NCBI RefSeq assembly: GCF_001748225.1
Contig: NZ_BDFE01000009.1
Location: 154,681-218,680 of the forward strand
Direction of reading: 5' to 3'
DNA from: Desulfoplanes formicivorans
Lineage (GTDB): Bacteria; Desulfobacterota; Desulfovibrionia; Desulfovibrionales; Desulfomicrobiaceae
DNA: 64,000 nucleotides
In this document: positions 55,052 through 63,588 of the stretch, in pieces
Numbering within the stretch: position 1 is the stretch's first letter
Layout of the letters: every line of letters starts with the position of its first letter
Translations under genes and position numbers: made by a program
The notes under the pieces: generated by a model
What the model saw: the letters and a program-made list of their open reading frames with translations, nothing else
Told to the model about the DNA's origin: nothing
Databases searched by the model: none

Positions 55052-55879
55052 ATGATTGTACAATGTCCCGAGTGCGATACCCGCTACAATCTTGATGAAG
55101 ATCGGATCGGTCCCCAGGGCAGCAAGGTCCGGTGCACACGTTGCAAGCATGTTTTTCGAGTAGCCCGTCCGGTGGCCTCTTCCGTGGAGGAGACCGTTGA
55201 GCAGCTTTTCAGCCAGGCTCCGGATGTTTTCGACAATGCTGCCGATGCTCCGGAAGGCCTGGAGCCACCGGCCAGCAAAGAGAGCGAACAGCCTGTTGAT
55301 GAACACGACGTGCCCGTGAAAAAAGGACGCGCCAGACAGATAGTGCTCTGGCTGTTGCTGGTGGTCCTTATTGTCATAGGCGTGGGCATTGGCACCTATT
55401 ATTATGCCCCGCAACTTCTGGACAATACCGGAACCGGCGCCTTTGTGGGCAAGAAGGTGGAAGAGCAGAAAAAGGAGACCGAGGCGGTCATTCCTGAAAT
55501 CGCCTTGGAAAATGTTCGTCAGTATTTTGTGAAGAATGAAAAGATCGGTCAGGTCTTTGTGGTTGAAGGCAAGGCCGTGAACAAGTTTGACGTTCCCAAG
55601 GAATTGATCAAACTGCGCATCAAGCTGTTCGACGATACAGGCAAGGTCATTGAGAACAAGGAATTCTTGTGCGGCAATGTTGTTTCCTATTTTCAGCTGC
55701 AGGTGCTGCAACGGGAAGAGCTTGAATCTGCCCTCACCGCCAAGGTGGGTATTCTGACCAACAACACCAATCTCAAGCCCGGCGCTGGTGTACCGTTCAT
55801 GGTGGTTTTTCCCAATCCGCCCAAGACATTGAGTGAATTCGCCCTGGAACCCATAGAGGTCAAGGATCCGCCGGCCTAG
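55052..55879 (+). CDS. MJ0042 zinc-finger / DUF3426 membrane protein
   Basis: The 275-residue protein begins with an MJ0042-type zinc ribbon (MIVQCPECDTRYNL, KVRCTRCKHVFRV). An acidic linker follows, then one transmembrane helix near 108-128 (IVLWLLLVVLIVIGVGIGTYYY) and a periplasmic DUF3426 domain (ALENVRQYFVKNEKIGQVFVVEG, ELIKLRIKLFDDTGKV). The N-terminal ribbon would lie in the cytoplasm. The function is unknown; the arrangement is common in delta-proteobacteria. Confidence 0.88.
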   Translation: MIVQCPECDTRYNLDEDRIGPQGSKVRCTRCKHVFRVARPVASSVEETVEQLFSQAPDVFDNAADAPEGLEPPASKESEQPVDEHDVPVKKGRARQIVLWLLLVVLIVIGVGIGTYYYAPQLLDNTGTGAFVGKKVEEQKKETEAVIPEIALENVRQYFVKNEKIGQVFVVEGKAVNKFDVPKELIKLRIKLFDDTGKVIENKEFLCGNVVSYFQLQVLQREELESALTAKVGILTNNTNLKPGAGVPFMVVFPNPPKTLSEFALEPIEVKDPPA

Positions 55880-56015
55880 GCAAAAGCCGGGAGGCGCGGG
55901 CATGAGGGGAAAAAGATCTTGTACCGGGCAGATGTCCGGACCGTGACGGCCCATCACCGGCATGGCCGGTTGCTTCCTGTATAAGCTCCAACGCTGTTCC
56001 CCATGCCAACCAGAT

Positions 56016-56044
56016 AAAGGGCGGTCCTTCAGGTCGCCCTTTTG
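56016..56044 (+). terminator. Intrinsic terminator before radA
   Basis: AAAGGGCG and CGCCCTTT form an 8-bp stem followed by a T-rich tail, 136 bases past the DUF3426 stop and 25 bases before the radA ATG. Confidence 0.7.
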
Positions 56045-56068
56045 TTTTGCAACAATCACAATGACGCC

Positions 56069-57412
56069 ATGAAAACCAAGGAAATCTATCGTTGTTCCCA
56101 ATGCGGAACCACCTCGCCCCGGTGGATGGGGCAGTGCCCAGGATGCAAGCAGTGGAACACCCTGGAACCGGATGTGGTAGTCAAGGACAAACCGGTTCGT
56201 TCCCTCAAGGAGGGCGCAGCACTGGTCAGCCTGGACAATCCTCCGCCAGAAACCCGGCTCAAACCTCTCCCCACCCACATCAAGGGGCTGGATAACCTGC
56301 TGGGCAAGGGACTTGTGCCCGGAGGGGTCCTGCTCCTGGGCGGTGAACCGGGCATTGGCAAATCCACCCTGCTTTTGCAGTTGGCTTCCAGTGCTGCCGG
56401 GCCCGGACAGAAAAGCGTGTATGTTTCAGGAGAGGAATCCCTGGGTCAGCTTCAGGGCCGGGCTCTCCGTCTGGGCCTTGAGTTGGGCAACGTCATGGCC
56501 ATGGCCACCAACCAGATCGAGGATGTACTGGAAGTCATGGACGGTCCCAAACGTCCCCATCTGATCATCCTTGACTCGGTCCAGACAATGGCTTCGGGGG
56601 CTGTGGACGGCATTCCCGGAACCGTGAGTCAGGTTCGCTCCGTGGCCATGCAGATTATTGAAAAGGCCAAGGAAACCGGTGTCTGTGTGGTCATTGTGGG
56701 CCACGTGACCAAGGATGGGCAGATTGCAGGCCCCAAACTTCTGGAGCACATGGTGGACACGGTCCTTTCCCTGGAAGGAGATCGCCACCGTCTTTTCCGC
56801 ATGCTCCGGGTGCTCAAGAACCGGTTCGGCCCCACCAATGAGCTGCTTCTTTTTGAGATGCAGTCATCAGGCATGCGGGTTGTTCTCGACCCCTCGACTT
56901 TTTTTCTCCAGGCCCGGGACGAGCGACTCAGCGGCACTGCCGTGGTCATGGGTCTGGATGGGCAGCGTCCCTTTGCCGTGGAGGTTCAGGCCCTGGCCAG
57001 CAAAACCTACCTGACCTTTCCCAGGCGCACGGCCCTGGGCCTTGACGCCAATCGGTTGAATCTTCTTTTGGCGGTCATGGAAAAACGCCTCAGGATCAAT
57101 CTCGGGCAGTTGGATATCTACGCCAAGATCGGCGGCGGGCTGAAACTCAATGATCCAGGCGTGGATCTGGGACTGGTGGCGGCCATTCTTTCCTCGGTCT
57201 ATGATCGACCCCTGCCGGAACGATCCGTGTTCTGGGGCGAAGTGGATCTGAACGGTCAGGTCAGGCCGGTTGTGGGTCAGGGGGTCCGGCTCAAGCAGGC
57301 CCGCACCTTGGGGTATGATCCGGTGTTTTGTCCCACAACGGGCAAGGGGCGGGACAGCGGTTGTTCTTCCATCATGGGATTTCATGAACATCTTTTCGGG
57401 GATGGGCAGTAG
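56069..57412 (+). CDS. radA: RadA, DNA repair ATPase
   Basis: The 447-residue protein processes recombination intermediates by driving branch migration. It has the N-terminal zinc finger YRCSQCGTTSPRWMGQCPGC, Walker A GGEPGIGKSTLLLQ near 92, the RadA-specific KNRFG motif in VLKNRFGPTNE near 252 and a C-terminal Lon-protease-like domain (KIGGGLKLNDPGVDLGLVAAI). ATG 56069 is used; an upstream frame start at 56042 falls in the terminator. Confidence 0.95.
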   Translation: MKTKEIYRCSQCGTTSPRWMGQCPGCKQWNTLEPDVVVKDKPVRSLKEGAALVSLDNPPPETRLKPLPTHIKGLDNLLGKGLVPGGVLLLGGEPGIGKSTLLLQLASSAAGPGQKSVYVSGEESLGQLQGRALRLGLELGNVMAMATNQIEDVLEVMDGPKRPHLIILDSVQTMASGAVDGIPGTVSQVRSVAMQIIEKAKETGVCVVIVGHVTKDGQIAGPKLLEHMVDTVLSLEGDRHRLFRMLRVLKNRFGPTNELLLFEMQSSGMRVVLDPSTFFLQARDERLSGTAVVMGLDGQRPFAVEVQALASKTYLTFPRRTALGLDANRLNLLLAVMEKRLRINLGQLDIYAKIGGGLKLNDPGVDLGLVAAILSSVYDRPLPERSVFWGEVDLNGQVRPVVGQGVRLKQARTLGYDPVFCPTTGKGRDSGCSSIMGFHEHLFGDGQ

Positions 57413-57453
57413 CAGACGCCCCACGGGATTCTGCCGGGTAGCCAGGTGCCAGC

Positions 57454-58221
57454 ATGACCAGATTGTCGGAAACCATGAAACGGGTCGGGTGGATCATACA
57501 ACGGCAGGAGAACGGATCATGGACGGTTCAAGCTTCCAAGGCCCGGAATTATGTCTTTTCTCCGCAAACGGGTTGGTCGGTTCCCCTGCAGGAAATAGAA
57601 CGGGTGCTCCAGGAGGACGTCAAGGCCCTGGAATCAGGAAATCTTGATCCTTCACGTACCCTGTCCCGGACCACGGCCCTGGACCATACCAAACATCCTT
57701 CCCGGCCCGTGGTCTGGATCTGCAAAAACGGACTGGTCGCCGGAAAGCGGGTTTTGCACCTAGGTACGGGATTGGACCGGTTTGCCGGCAAAACAATGCT
57801 CAATGCCGGGGCCGTGTCGGTAACCGACTATGATCCCAATTTTTTTCCCGACCGTTCAGTGCTCGGGAAGATTTATGACGTGGTGGTGTGCAACTATGTT
57901 CTGAATGTCCTTCCCCCTGTGGAACGAAAGCTTGTGTATACGGATATTGCCACATGCACTGCCCCCTGCGGCAGGGCCTATCTCTGTGTTCAAGGAAAAT
58001 GGCCGGTCCTGAACAGACATCGCATTGTCGGCACCTTTGAGGACGGGTATGTTGTCCAGGATGGGCCGAGTCCGCATTTTCGCAAAGGATATGATTCAGC
58101 TGAATTTCTGGCCGAAATCATATCCGCCATGGGTGGGAAAGCTCGTGTCCTGTGCATGTTCTACAGCAACACCCTGGCCCAGTGGATCCCGGGATTTTCA
58201 ACAGCACGGCGGGATACCTGA
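57454..58221 (+). CDS. SAM-dependent methyltransferase-like protein, paired with a B12 radical SAM
   Basis: The 255-residue protein has a class I methyltransferase core: motif I VLHLGTGLDRFAGKTML near residue 100, the acidic loop TDYDPNFFP and motif IV-like YDVVVCNYVLNVLPP near 140. An N-terminal section of about 80 residues comes first (GWIIQRQENGSWTVQAS). The usual glycine-rich loop DxGxGxG is altered (LGTGLDR), so activity is likely but unproven. Its stop overlaps the next start (TGATG), coupling it to the radical SAM protein. The substrate is unknown. Confidence 0.72.
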   Translation: MTRLSETMKRVGWIIQRQENGSWTVQASKARNYVFSPQTGWSVPLQEIERVLQEDVKALESGNLDPSRTLSRTTALDHTKHPSRPVVWICKNGLVAGKRVLHLGTGLDRFAGKTMLNAGAVSVTDYDPNFFPDRSVLGKIYDVVVCNYVLNVLPPVERKLVYTDIATCTAPCGRAYLCVQGKWPVLNRHRIVGTFEDGYVVQDGPSPHFRKGYDSAEFLAEIISAMGGKARVLCMFYSNTLAQWIPGFSTARRDT

Positions 58222-59852
58222 TGAGAAATATTCTTCTCCTTTATACTGACCCCCAGTATCTGGTGAACCAGGTCTATCCTCTGGGCCTGGACAGAATCGC
58301 TGCAAGCCTGCGCTCTCATGGTTACGAGGTTCAACTGGATTACCCCTTTCTTCCAGGTCCCTCTGTGGCCCAAAACCTGGCCGCCACCATCAGCCGTTTC
58401 CGGCCCCATTGCATCGGTCTGGGCATTCGTAACATTGATACCACCATGGCCTGTGAAGCCTATGGCAATTTTCATGGCCCTGGATTTTCCACCAGGTATT
58501 TTCTCCCCGAGATCAAGACCATCTGTTCCTGGCTCAAAAGTGAACTGCCTGACGTGCCCCTTGTGGCCGGAGGGGGGGGATTCACCATTTCTCCCGAGGC
58601 CATGCTGGAAGAGCTGGGCCTGGACTTTGGCATCCGCGGTGAAGGAGAGCTGGCCTTTGCGGAATTTCTGCGTTGCTGGCCCGACAAAAACAAGGTGAAA
58701 ACCATCCCCGGTCTTGTCTGGCGCGAACAGGGCGGTGGAAGCAATCCGCGTCTTTTGTATACCTTTGACAAACCCTTGTCCTGGCACCGGGAACCAAGCT
58801 TTCGCTATGCCCTGGAACATGTGGCCCTGCCGGTTCAGCTCAAACGGGGCTGCAACCAGGGGTGCTCCTTTTGCGTGGAGCCCATGCTTGAGGGGCGCAG
58901 GATCGTTCATCGACCCGTTGCCGAGGTTATTGAAGAGCTTGAGCAGTATGCCTCAACATATACGGATGTGCGCAAGATCTTTTTCGTGGACACGGAATTC
59001 AACATTCCCGATCTCACCTATGCCACCGCTCTGGTGGAGGGGCTGGTGCAGGCCGGGCTGCATGAACGGTTCCGGTTTGCCTCGCAATTCTTGCCCCGTC
59101 CCTTTACCCCGGAGTTTGCCCGGTTGCTGCAGCAAGCTGATTTTTCCCTGATTTTCACCTGTGACAGCTTTGCAGACCCGGTCCTTGCCCAAAACGGCAT
59201 GTCCTACAGGCAGGAGGATATCCTGCGCACTCTGGACATATGCGAAAAGCTGGGGCTTGATCATACCGTGGATCTCATTTTCGGGCTGCCCGGGGAAACC
59301 CGGAAAACCCTGGATGAGACCTTGTCCCTCATGCTTGACCGGCCACCCACTTCCTGGCGGCGGTATGAGTACACCATTGGGGCACGCATCTATCAGGGCA
59401 CACCGCTGCATCGCATGGTTCAGAATAATGCCTCCCAAGAGGAGGCCCATATTCATGGACGCATGACCCCGGGCATGCTTGAGCCCTGTTTTTACTGCTC
59501 TCCCAAACCGCCCCTGGATCTCAAGGAGGATATAGATGCTGTCCTGCCTTTTGCCCTGGAATTCAGAAACGGTTCCGATGAGGCAGCCAGGCAACGTTTG
59601 GGCGTCCGCTGGCTGGCGGATCAGCATCGCTGGGATGAGACCGCTCAACATTTTTTTGAATTGGACACGAAATCGCAGGCTGCCGTCTATGGGTACGTGT
59701 TCAAAAGTCTCGTGAGAGAGAACCAGATCGACATGGCCCGGTCCCTTCTGGAATATGTCTGGCAGGAATTGACGGATCAGGGAGGTTTTGACCAGGAGCT
59801 GGCCATGGTGGGGCATTTTCTCGGGTTGCTCAACGAGATGGAGACCCCTTAG
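58221..59852 (+). CDS. B12-binding-domain radical SAM protein
   Basis: The 543-residue protein has an N-terminal cobalamin-binding-like fold (NILLLYTDPQYLVNQVYPLGLDRIAASLRSHG, LVAGGGGFTISPEAMLEELG). A radical SAM domain follows with the cluster motif CNQGCSFC near residue 211, and a C-terminal helical region. VDLIFGLPGETRKT is typical of the family. The B12 histidine motif DxHxxG is not seen, so cobalamin may bind base-off or not at all. Its start overlaps the methyltransferase stop. It could be a radical methylase or another C-C or C-S-forming enzyme. Confidence 0.8.
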   Translation: MRNILLLYTDPQYLVNQVYPLGLDRIAASLRSHGYEVQLDYPFLPGPSVAQNLAATISRFRPHCIGLGIRNIDTTMACEAYGNFHGPGFSTRYFLPEIKTICSWLKSELPDVPLVAGGGGFTISPEAMLEELGLDFGIRGEGELAFAEFLRCWPDKNKVKTIPGLVWREQGGGSNPRLLYTFDKPLSWHREPSFRYALEHVALPVQLKRGCNQGCSFCVEPMLEGRRIVHRPVAEVIEELEQYASTYTDVRKIFFVDTEFNIPDLTYATALVEGLVQAGLHERFRFASQFLPRPFTPEFARLLQQADFSLIFTCDSFADPVLAQNGMSYRQEDILRTLDICEKLGLDHTVDLIFGLPGETRKTLDETLSLMLDRPPTSWRRYEYTIGARIYQGTPLHRMVQNNASQEEAHIHGRMTPGMLEPCFYCSPKPPLDLKEDIDAVLPFALEFRNGSDEAARQRLGVRWLADQHRWDETAQHFFELDTKSQAAVYGYVFKSLVRENQIDMARSLLEYVWQELTDQGGFDQELAMVGHFLGLLNEMETP

Positions 59853-60016
59853 AGCTCGGAATCCATGAGGCTGGAGGTAGCAGGCAGGAATGGTCCCGGG
59901 GCTGATTTCCTTTGGGCAAACATCCTGATCCCAAGGGTGCATCTCCCTGAATCACAGATGCCGGGGGCGCACTCTCATTCCCCGCATATCCACAAACCCG
60001 GTTGGAAAAGGCGGCC

Positions 60017-60055
60017 CTTTCCCCATGAGCCAAAGGTTCATGGGGAAAGTTTTGT
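60017..60055 (+). terminator. Intrinsic terminator after the radical SAM gene
   Basis: A perfect 12-bp stem (CTTTCCCCATGA / TCATGGGGAAAG) with a 9-base loop is followed by TTTTGTTTG. Confidence 0.8.
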
Positions 60056-60105
60056 TTGTTGATGATGTCGTCTTCTGATGTGCATGTTCATACCCCAAGG
60101 AGGAT

Positions 60106-60822
60106 TTGTTGGTTCCCTTTATTCCGGCAAGCCAACTCAAGAGCAGATACAACGTGCTCGGCCATTTTTATTCCCTTGCTTTTTCCTCGGGACGGACTGT
60201 GGACTGCCGCAGCGTTCTTGAAATCGTGGCCAAGAGGGATGTCCCGCAGGATGTGTCCGGATTGAGCGAGACATGTCCCGATGCTGTGTGCATCATGATG
60301 AATCCCGGGTCATCCCGGCCTCTTGTGAAGGTTGATACGGTGATCCCTGCCAGCCGACCCCACGACATCATGCATGCGTCCCTTGTCCCCACGCACCCGG
60401 ACATCACCCAGTACCAGGTGATGCGACTCATGCACTATCTTTCATGGCAGCATGTGCGGGTTGTGAACCTTTCTGATCTTCGGGATCCCAAAAGCGGAAA
60501 ATTCGTGGAACGCTTTACGGTTCTTGAGGCCGAGGAACAAAGCGAAATTCATTGTGTGTTTTCCGGAGAAAGAAAAAAGGAACTGGCCCGTCGTCTCGGC
60601 CCCCAGGAAAGGGTTCCGGTGATCTGTGCCTGGGGAGTGAGTTCCGAGCTTGATCCCCTTATTGGGCGCTGCATGCAGCAGATTGCCGGGCGCAGGGTGC
60701 TCGGCCTGCTCAAGCAAGGCACTGTGGACAAGTATTTTCATCCCCTGCCCACCCTGCAGCGGGCCAAGGAGGCCTGGGTATCGGACATGGTGGCCCTGTG
60801 CCGACAAGGCAGTGAACAATAA
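60106..60822 (+). CDS. DUF1643-like protein, TTG start
   Basis: The protein of about 238 residues has the central VCIMMNPGSSRPL strand and a later CAWGVSSELDPLIGRC, as in DUF1643-type proteins often found near mobile or nucleic-acid functions. The reading frame has no ATG or GTG before residue 60. AGGAGG at 60098-60103 points to TTG at 60109 (or 60106). The function is unknown. It lies between two terminated units and just before the aldolase-like gene (32-base gap). Confidence 0.75.
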   Translation: MLVPFIPASQLKSRYNVLGHFYSLAFSSGRTVDCRSVLEIVAKRDVPQDVSGLSETCPDAVCIMMNPGSSRPLVKVDTVIPASRPHDIMHASLVPTHPDITQYQVMRLMHYLSWQHVRVVNLSDLRDPKSGKFVERFTVLEAEEQSEIHCVFSGERKKELARRLGPQERVPVICAWGVSSELDPLIGRCMQQIAGRRVLGLLKQGTVDKYFHPLPTLQRAKEAWVSDMVALCRQGSEQ

Positions 60823-60854
60823 TAGATTTTAATAGATTTGGAGATTCGTGAATC

Positions 60855-61886
60855 ATGTATGTGTACAGCTTTCTCAACGACTATTCCGAAGGGGCCCATC
60901 CCGATCTTCTGAAGATTCTGGCAACCACCAATGAGCAGCAGGAAATGGGGTACGGAGAAGATACCCTGTGCCAGAAGGCCCGGGAACTGATTCTTGCTGA
61001 AACAGGCAACCCCGCAGCCGAGGTCCATTTCGTGTCAGGCGGAACCCAGGCCAACCTCATTGTTCTGGCTTCCATGCTCAAACCTTACGAGTCGGTCATT
61101 GCCGCGGATTCCGGGCACATCAATGTCCATGAGACCGGGGCCATCGAGTCAACAGGGCACAAGGTTCACGGCGTGCCCGCCCTGGAGGGCAAGATCCGGG
61201 TCGAAAGCATCCGCGCCGTGGTGGAAGAGCATGGGGACGAGCACATGGTGCATCCTGCTGCCGTGTACATCTCCGATTCCACGGAATTGGGCACGGTGTA
61301 TACCCTGGATGAACTGGAGGAAATCGCTGCCGTGTGCCGGGAACTGGGATTGTATCTCCATCTGGACGGGGCCAGGCTGGGATGCGCTTTGACGAGTACC
61401 CATTCGGATGTGACCATGGCCGATATCGCCCGACTCACGGATGTTTTATATATTGGGGGGACAAAAAACGGTGCCCTGCTCGGCGAGGCCATTGTCATCA
61501 GCAACCGGGAGCTTCAGTCCCATTTCAGATATCACATCAAGCAGCGTGGCGGCATGCTGGCCAAGGGAAGGGTCCTGGGCTCCCAGTTCGCAGGGCTTTT
61601 TACGGACGGTCTGTTTTACAGACTTGCCGAGCACGCCAACACCATGGCCGCCCGGATGGCCCGGGGCATTGAAGACCTGGGGTTTTCCTTTGCAACCCCT
61701 CCCCAGACCAATCAGGTTTTTCCCGTTTTTCCCAATGAGCTGATCCGGCAGCTGAACACGAAATATGCATTCCATACCTGGGAAAAGGCCGGACCGGATC
61801 AGGCTGTTGTCCGCCTGGTGACCTCCTGGGCAACCCCGGAAAAGGCTGTGGATGGATTTGTGGAGGATCTCGGTAAGATGGGATAA
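60855..61886 (+). CDS. ltaE: Threonine-aldolase / beta-eliminating lyase family PLP enzyme
   Basis: The 343-residue PLP enzyme of the aspartate aminotransferase fold has the threonine aldolase motifs FVSGGTQANLIVLASML near residue 55, SGHINVHETGAIE, DGARLGCAL near 174 and the PLP lysine in YIGGTKNGALLGEA near 203. It would split L-threonine or allo-threonine to glycine and acetaldehyde; related lyases differ in substrate. The ATG at 60855 has TTGGAG upstream. It may be transcribed with the DUF1643-like gene. Confidence 0.85.
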   Translation: MYVYSFLNDYSEGAHPDLLKILATTNEQQEMGYGEDTLCQKARELILAETGNPAAEVHFVSGGTQANLIVLASMLKPYESVIAADSGHINVHETGAIESTGHKVHGVPALEGKIRVESIRAVVEEHGDEHMVHPAAVYISDSTELGTVYTLDELEEIAAVCRELGLYLHLDGARLGCALTSTHSDVTMADIARLTDVLYIGGTKNGALLGEAIVISNRELQSHFRYHIKQRGGMLAKGRVLGSQFAGLFTDGLFYRLAEHANTMAARMARGIEDLGFSFATPPQTNQVFPVFPNELIRQLNTKYAFHTWEKAGPDQAVVRLVTSWATPEKAVDGFVEDLGKMG

Positions 61887-62123
61887 TGCGGCTGAGTGGA
61901 CTGCCTGCAATACGGAGTTGATGCGTGTGCTTGCACTCGCATACAACGAAGCAATGTAAAGGATACTATATATTCATAAGTCGTCACAGGGTGGCATGGG
62001 CAAATCTCAAATTGAGCAGGCTGATCTTAATGGTAGCTTCCAATTACCCAATGTTTCTGGTCCACCTCACTACAGGATATTCTTTTTCTACCCAAATCTT
62101 TCCCCTTCTAGGTGTTTTGTAAT

Positions 62124-62183
62124 GGTATCCCCTACCCGTTGTTGCCGGCGTGAAGCGTCCGACAACAACGGGTAGGGGATACC
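62124..62183. terminator. Perfect 21-bp inverted repeat at the edge of the AT-rich tail
   Basis: GGTATCCCCTACCCGTTGTTG (62124-62144) pairs perfectly with 62163-62183 around an 18-base loop. There is no clear U-run on either strand, so it may be a terminator, a processing signal or the relic end of a mobile element. It lies between the aldolase-like gene and the convergent HIT gene, just where base composition changes. Confidence 0.6.
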
Positions 62184-62217
62184 GGTGAGCTTCATCAAGT
62201 CCGTGTCTACTCGTTTG

Positions 62218-62868
62218 TTATATAATACTTTTTATATCATTGTAATAATTTATTACTTCATTAACTGACTGAATATTAGCATTTTTTTTCCAATTCCATT
62301 CCAAATCAACATTGCTTAGTTTAGAATATAAATAACGAAAATATTGAGAAGGAGCATCAGGGTTGTTTGCTAGCCAACAATTCGCAGAAGAATCTTCGTA
62401 GTACAAATAACCATTGTCAAAATCAGCTAAGCTGTAAATTTCACTACTGCTTGACAAATATATCATCTCAATTTCTTCAAGAATAACCCGGTGGAAGTTT
62501 TCAATATCAAAAATACCATGTAAATGAGCATGCTCAACGCAGGCACCAGCATTGTTGCTTTCTGATCCGGTGCCATGTTCAAAGAACAGCAAAGATTGGC
62601 CACAACGTTCTATATTATATCTTTGAAGTATTTTTTTTATGTAAACTAACTCTTCGTGATACTCTAGATTTGTACTTGCAATTGACAAGAGATGTCGATT
62701 TGGGACAATCAATACATGTGATTTGTTTATTGCTCCAATACTTGGGATTATGGAAAAATTATCTGTTGAAAATAAAATTGTACCTTGATTGGCAACAATT
62801 TCTGCATAGAGACCATGTTGGGAAGGGTCACATACACCAAGTAACTCATTACATATTGAACAATGCAT
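62218..62868 (-). CDS. HIT (histidine triad) family protein
   Basis: The 216-residue protein starts with a CSIC metal-like pair (MHCSICNELLG), then a HIT-fold region (SIIPSIGAINKSHVLIVPNRH near 38-58) and the triad in GACVEHAHLHGIF near 105. HIT proteins hydrolyse or transfer nucleotides from phosphoramidate, ADP-ribosyl or dinucleoside substrates. The protein is longer than minimal HIT hydrolases, with about 90 residues after the triad. Codon use is very AT-rich compared with the rest of the window. Its start shares a base with the membrane-protein stop. Confidence 0.8.
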   Translation of the reverse strand: MHCSICNELLGVCDPSQHGLYAEIVANQGTILFSTDNFSIIPSIGAINKSHVLIVPNRHLLSIASTNLEYHEELVYIKKILQRYNIERCGQSLLFFEHGTGSESNNAGACVEHAHLHGIFDIENFHRVILEEIEMIYLSSSSEIYSLADFDNGYLYYEDSSANCWLANNPDAPSQYFRYLYSKLSNVDLEWNWKKNANIQSVNEVINYYNDIKSII

Positions 62869-63392
62869 TATTTACTTGAATCTTTGACAGGAACTGTTGA
62901 TTCTACCCATTTTGCCAATTGTGTCATTACAATATCAGAAAAGTGACCAAATATAAAGCAAAGACCGAAAGAAACTCTGCCAGATTCGCCTTTACCAATA
63001 TTTATTGGTAAAACATTCGTCGAGGCCAAAATGAAAATTGCAAATGCGACGATCGCACTTAGAAACGGTATAAATATTCTCCAATAGAATTTATGCCTTT
63101 CCCAATAAAATTTATATTGATTGTCTTTTCCCTTGGCGGTTACCCTGTAGAACCACTTTGCATCGAAAGTCCAACCACCTAAAAAACCTCCTAACCCAGC
63201 AAACAACAAAACCTTTGAATGGTGGTCAACGCCAAATATCCATATCTTGAAGTGAATGAGAATTGTTAAAAGGATGGCTAGCCAAAAAGTTATTATTAGA
63301 AATGAAAATTCAAATATTATTTGATTTTTATCAGATTTAAAAAATGGAACAACCTCATTTTCTCTATCATTTTTATTGACTTCCTCATTCAT
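62868..63392 (-). CDS. Four-helix membrane protein, AT-rich island
   Basis: The 174-residue protein has four hydrophobic segments (about 28-48, 60-75, 106-125 and 138-155) and an acidic, charged N terminus. A charged loop between helices 2 and 3 holds aromatic residues (FYWERHKFYWRIF). I recognise no family. It overlaps the HIT gene start, so the two are one operon. Composition suggests transfer. A defence or toxin-antitoxin-like role is possible but unsupported by any motif. Confidence 0.7.
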   Translation of the reverse strand: MNEEVNKNDRENEVVPFFKSDKNQIIFEFSFLIITFWLAILLTILIHFKIWIFGVDHHSKVLLFAGLGGFLGGWTFDAKWFYRVTAKGKDNQYKFYWERHKFYWRIFIPFLSAIVAFAIFILASTNVLPINIGKGESGRVSFGLCFIFGHFSDIVMTQLAKWVESTVPVKDSSK

Positions 63393-63562
63393 TATATCCC
63401 TTTAAAATTCGGTTTGATTTAATATTTAACATTATTATATGTTTTCCTGATAACCCCAGGAAACCTTGCCGTTGACAAAATTAAGATTGAATGTAGGTAA
63501 TTTCAACCTGATAACTCAGAATTTGGCATGTTATCAAGATCTTTTTTGCGGTAAAGAGCTAT

Positions 63563-63588
63563 GATTAACTCGACTTTCGGAGTTAATC
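63563..63588. terminator. Hairpin overlapping the transposase stop
   Basis: GATTAACTC and GAGTTAATC form a 9-bp perfect stem with an 8-base loop; it includes the TAA of the transposase gene. It may terminate both converging messages or belong to the element end. Confidence 0.5.

Noticed and set aside
62124..62183. The 21-bp inverted repeat as an integron attC or phage att site
   Set aside because: The attC core motifs are not at the ends, and no integrase gene is in view. It is listed as a terminator or boundary hairpin.
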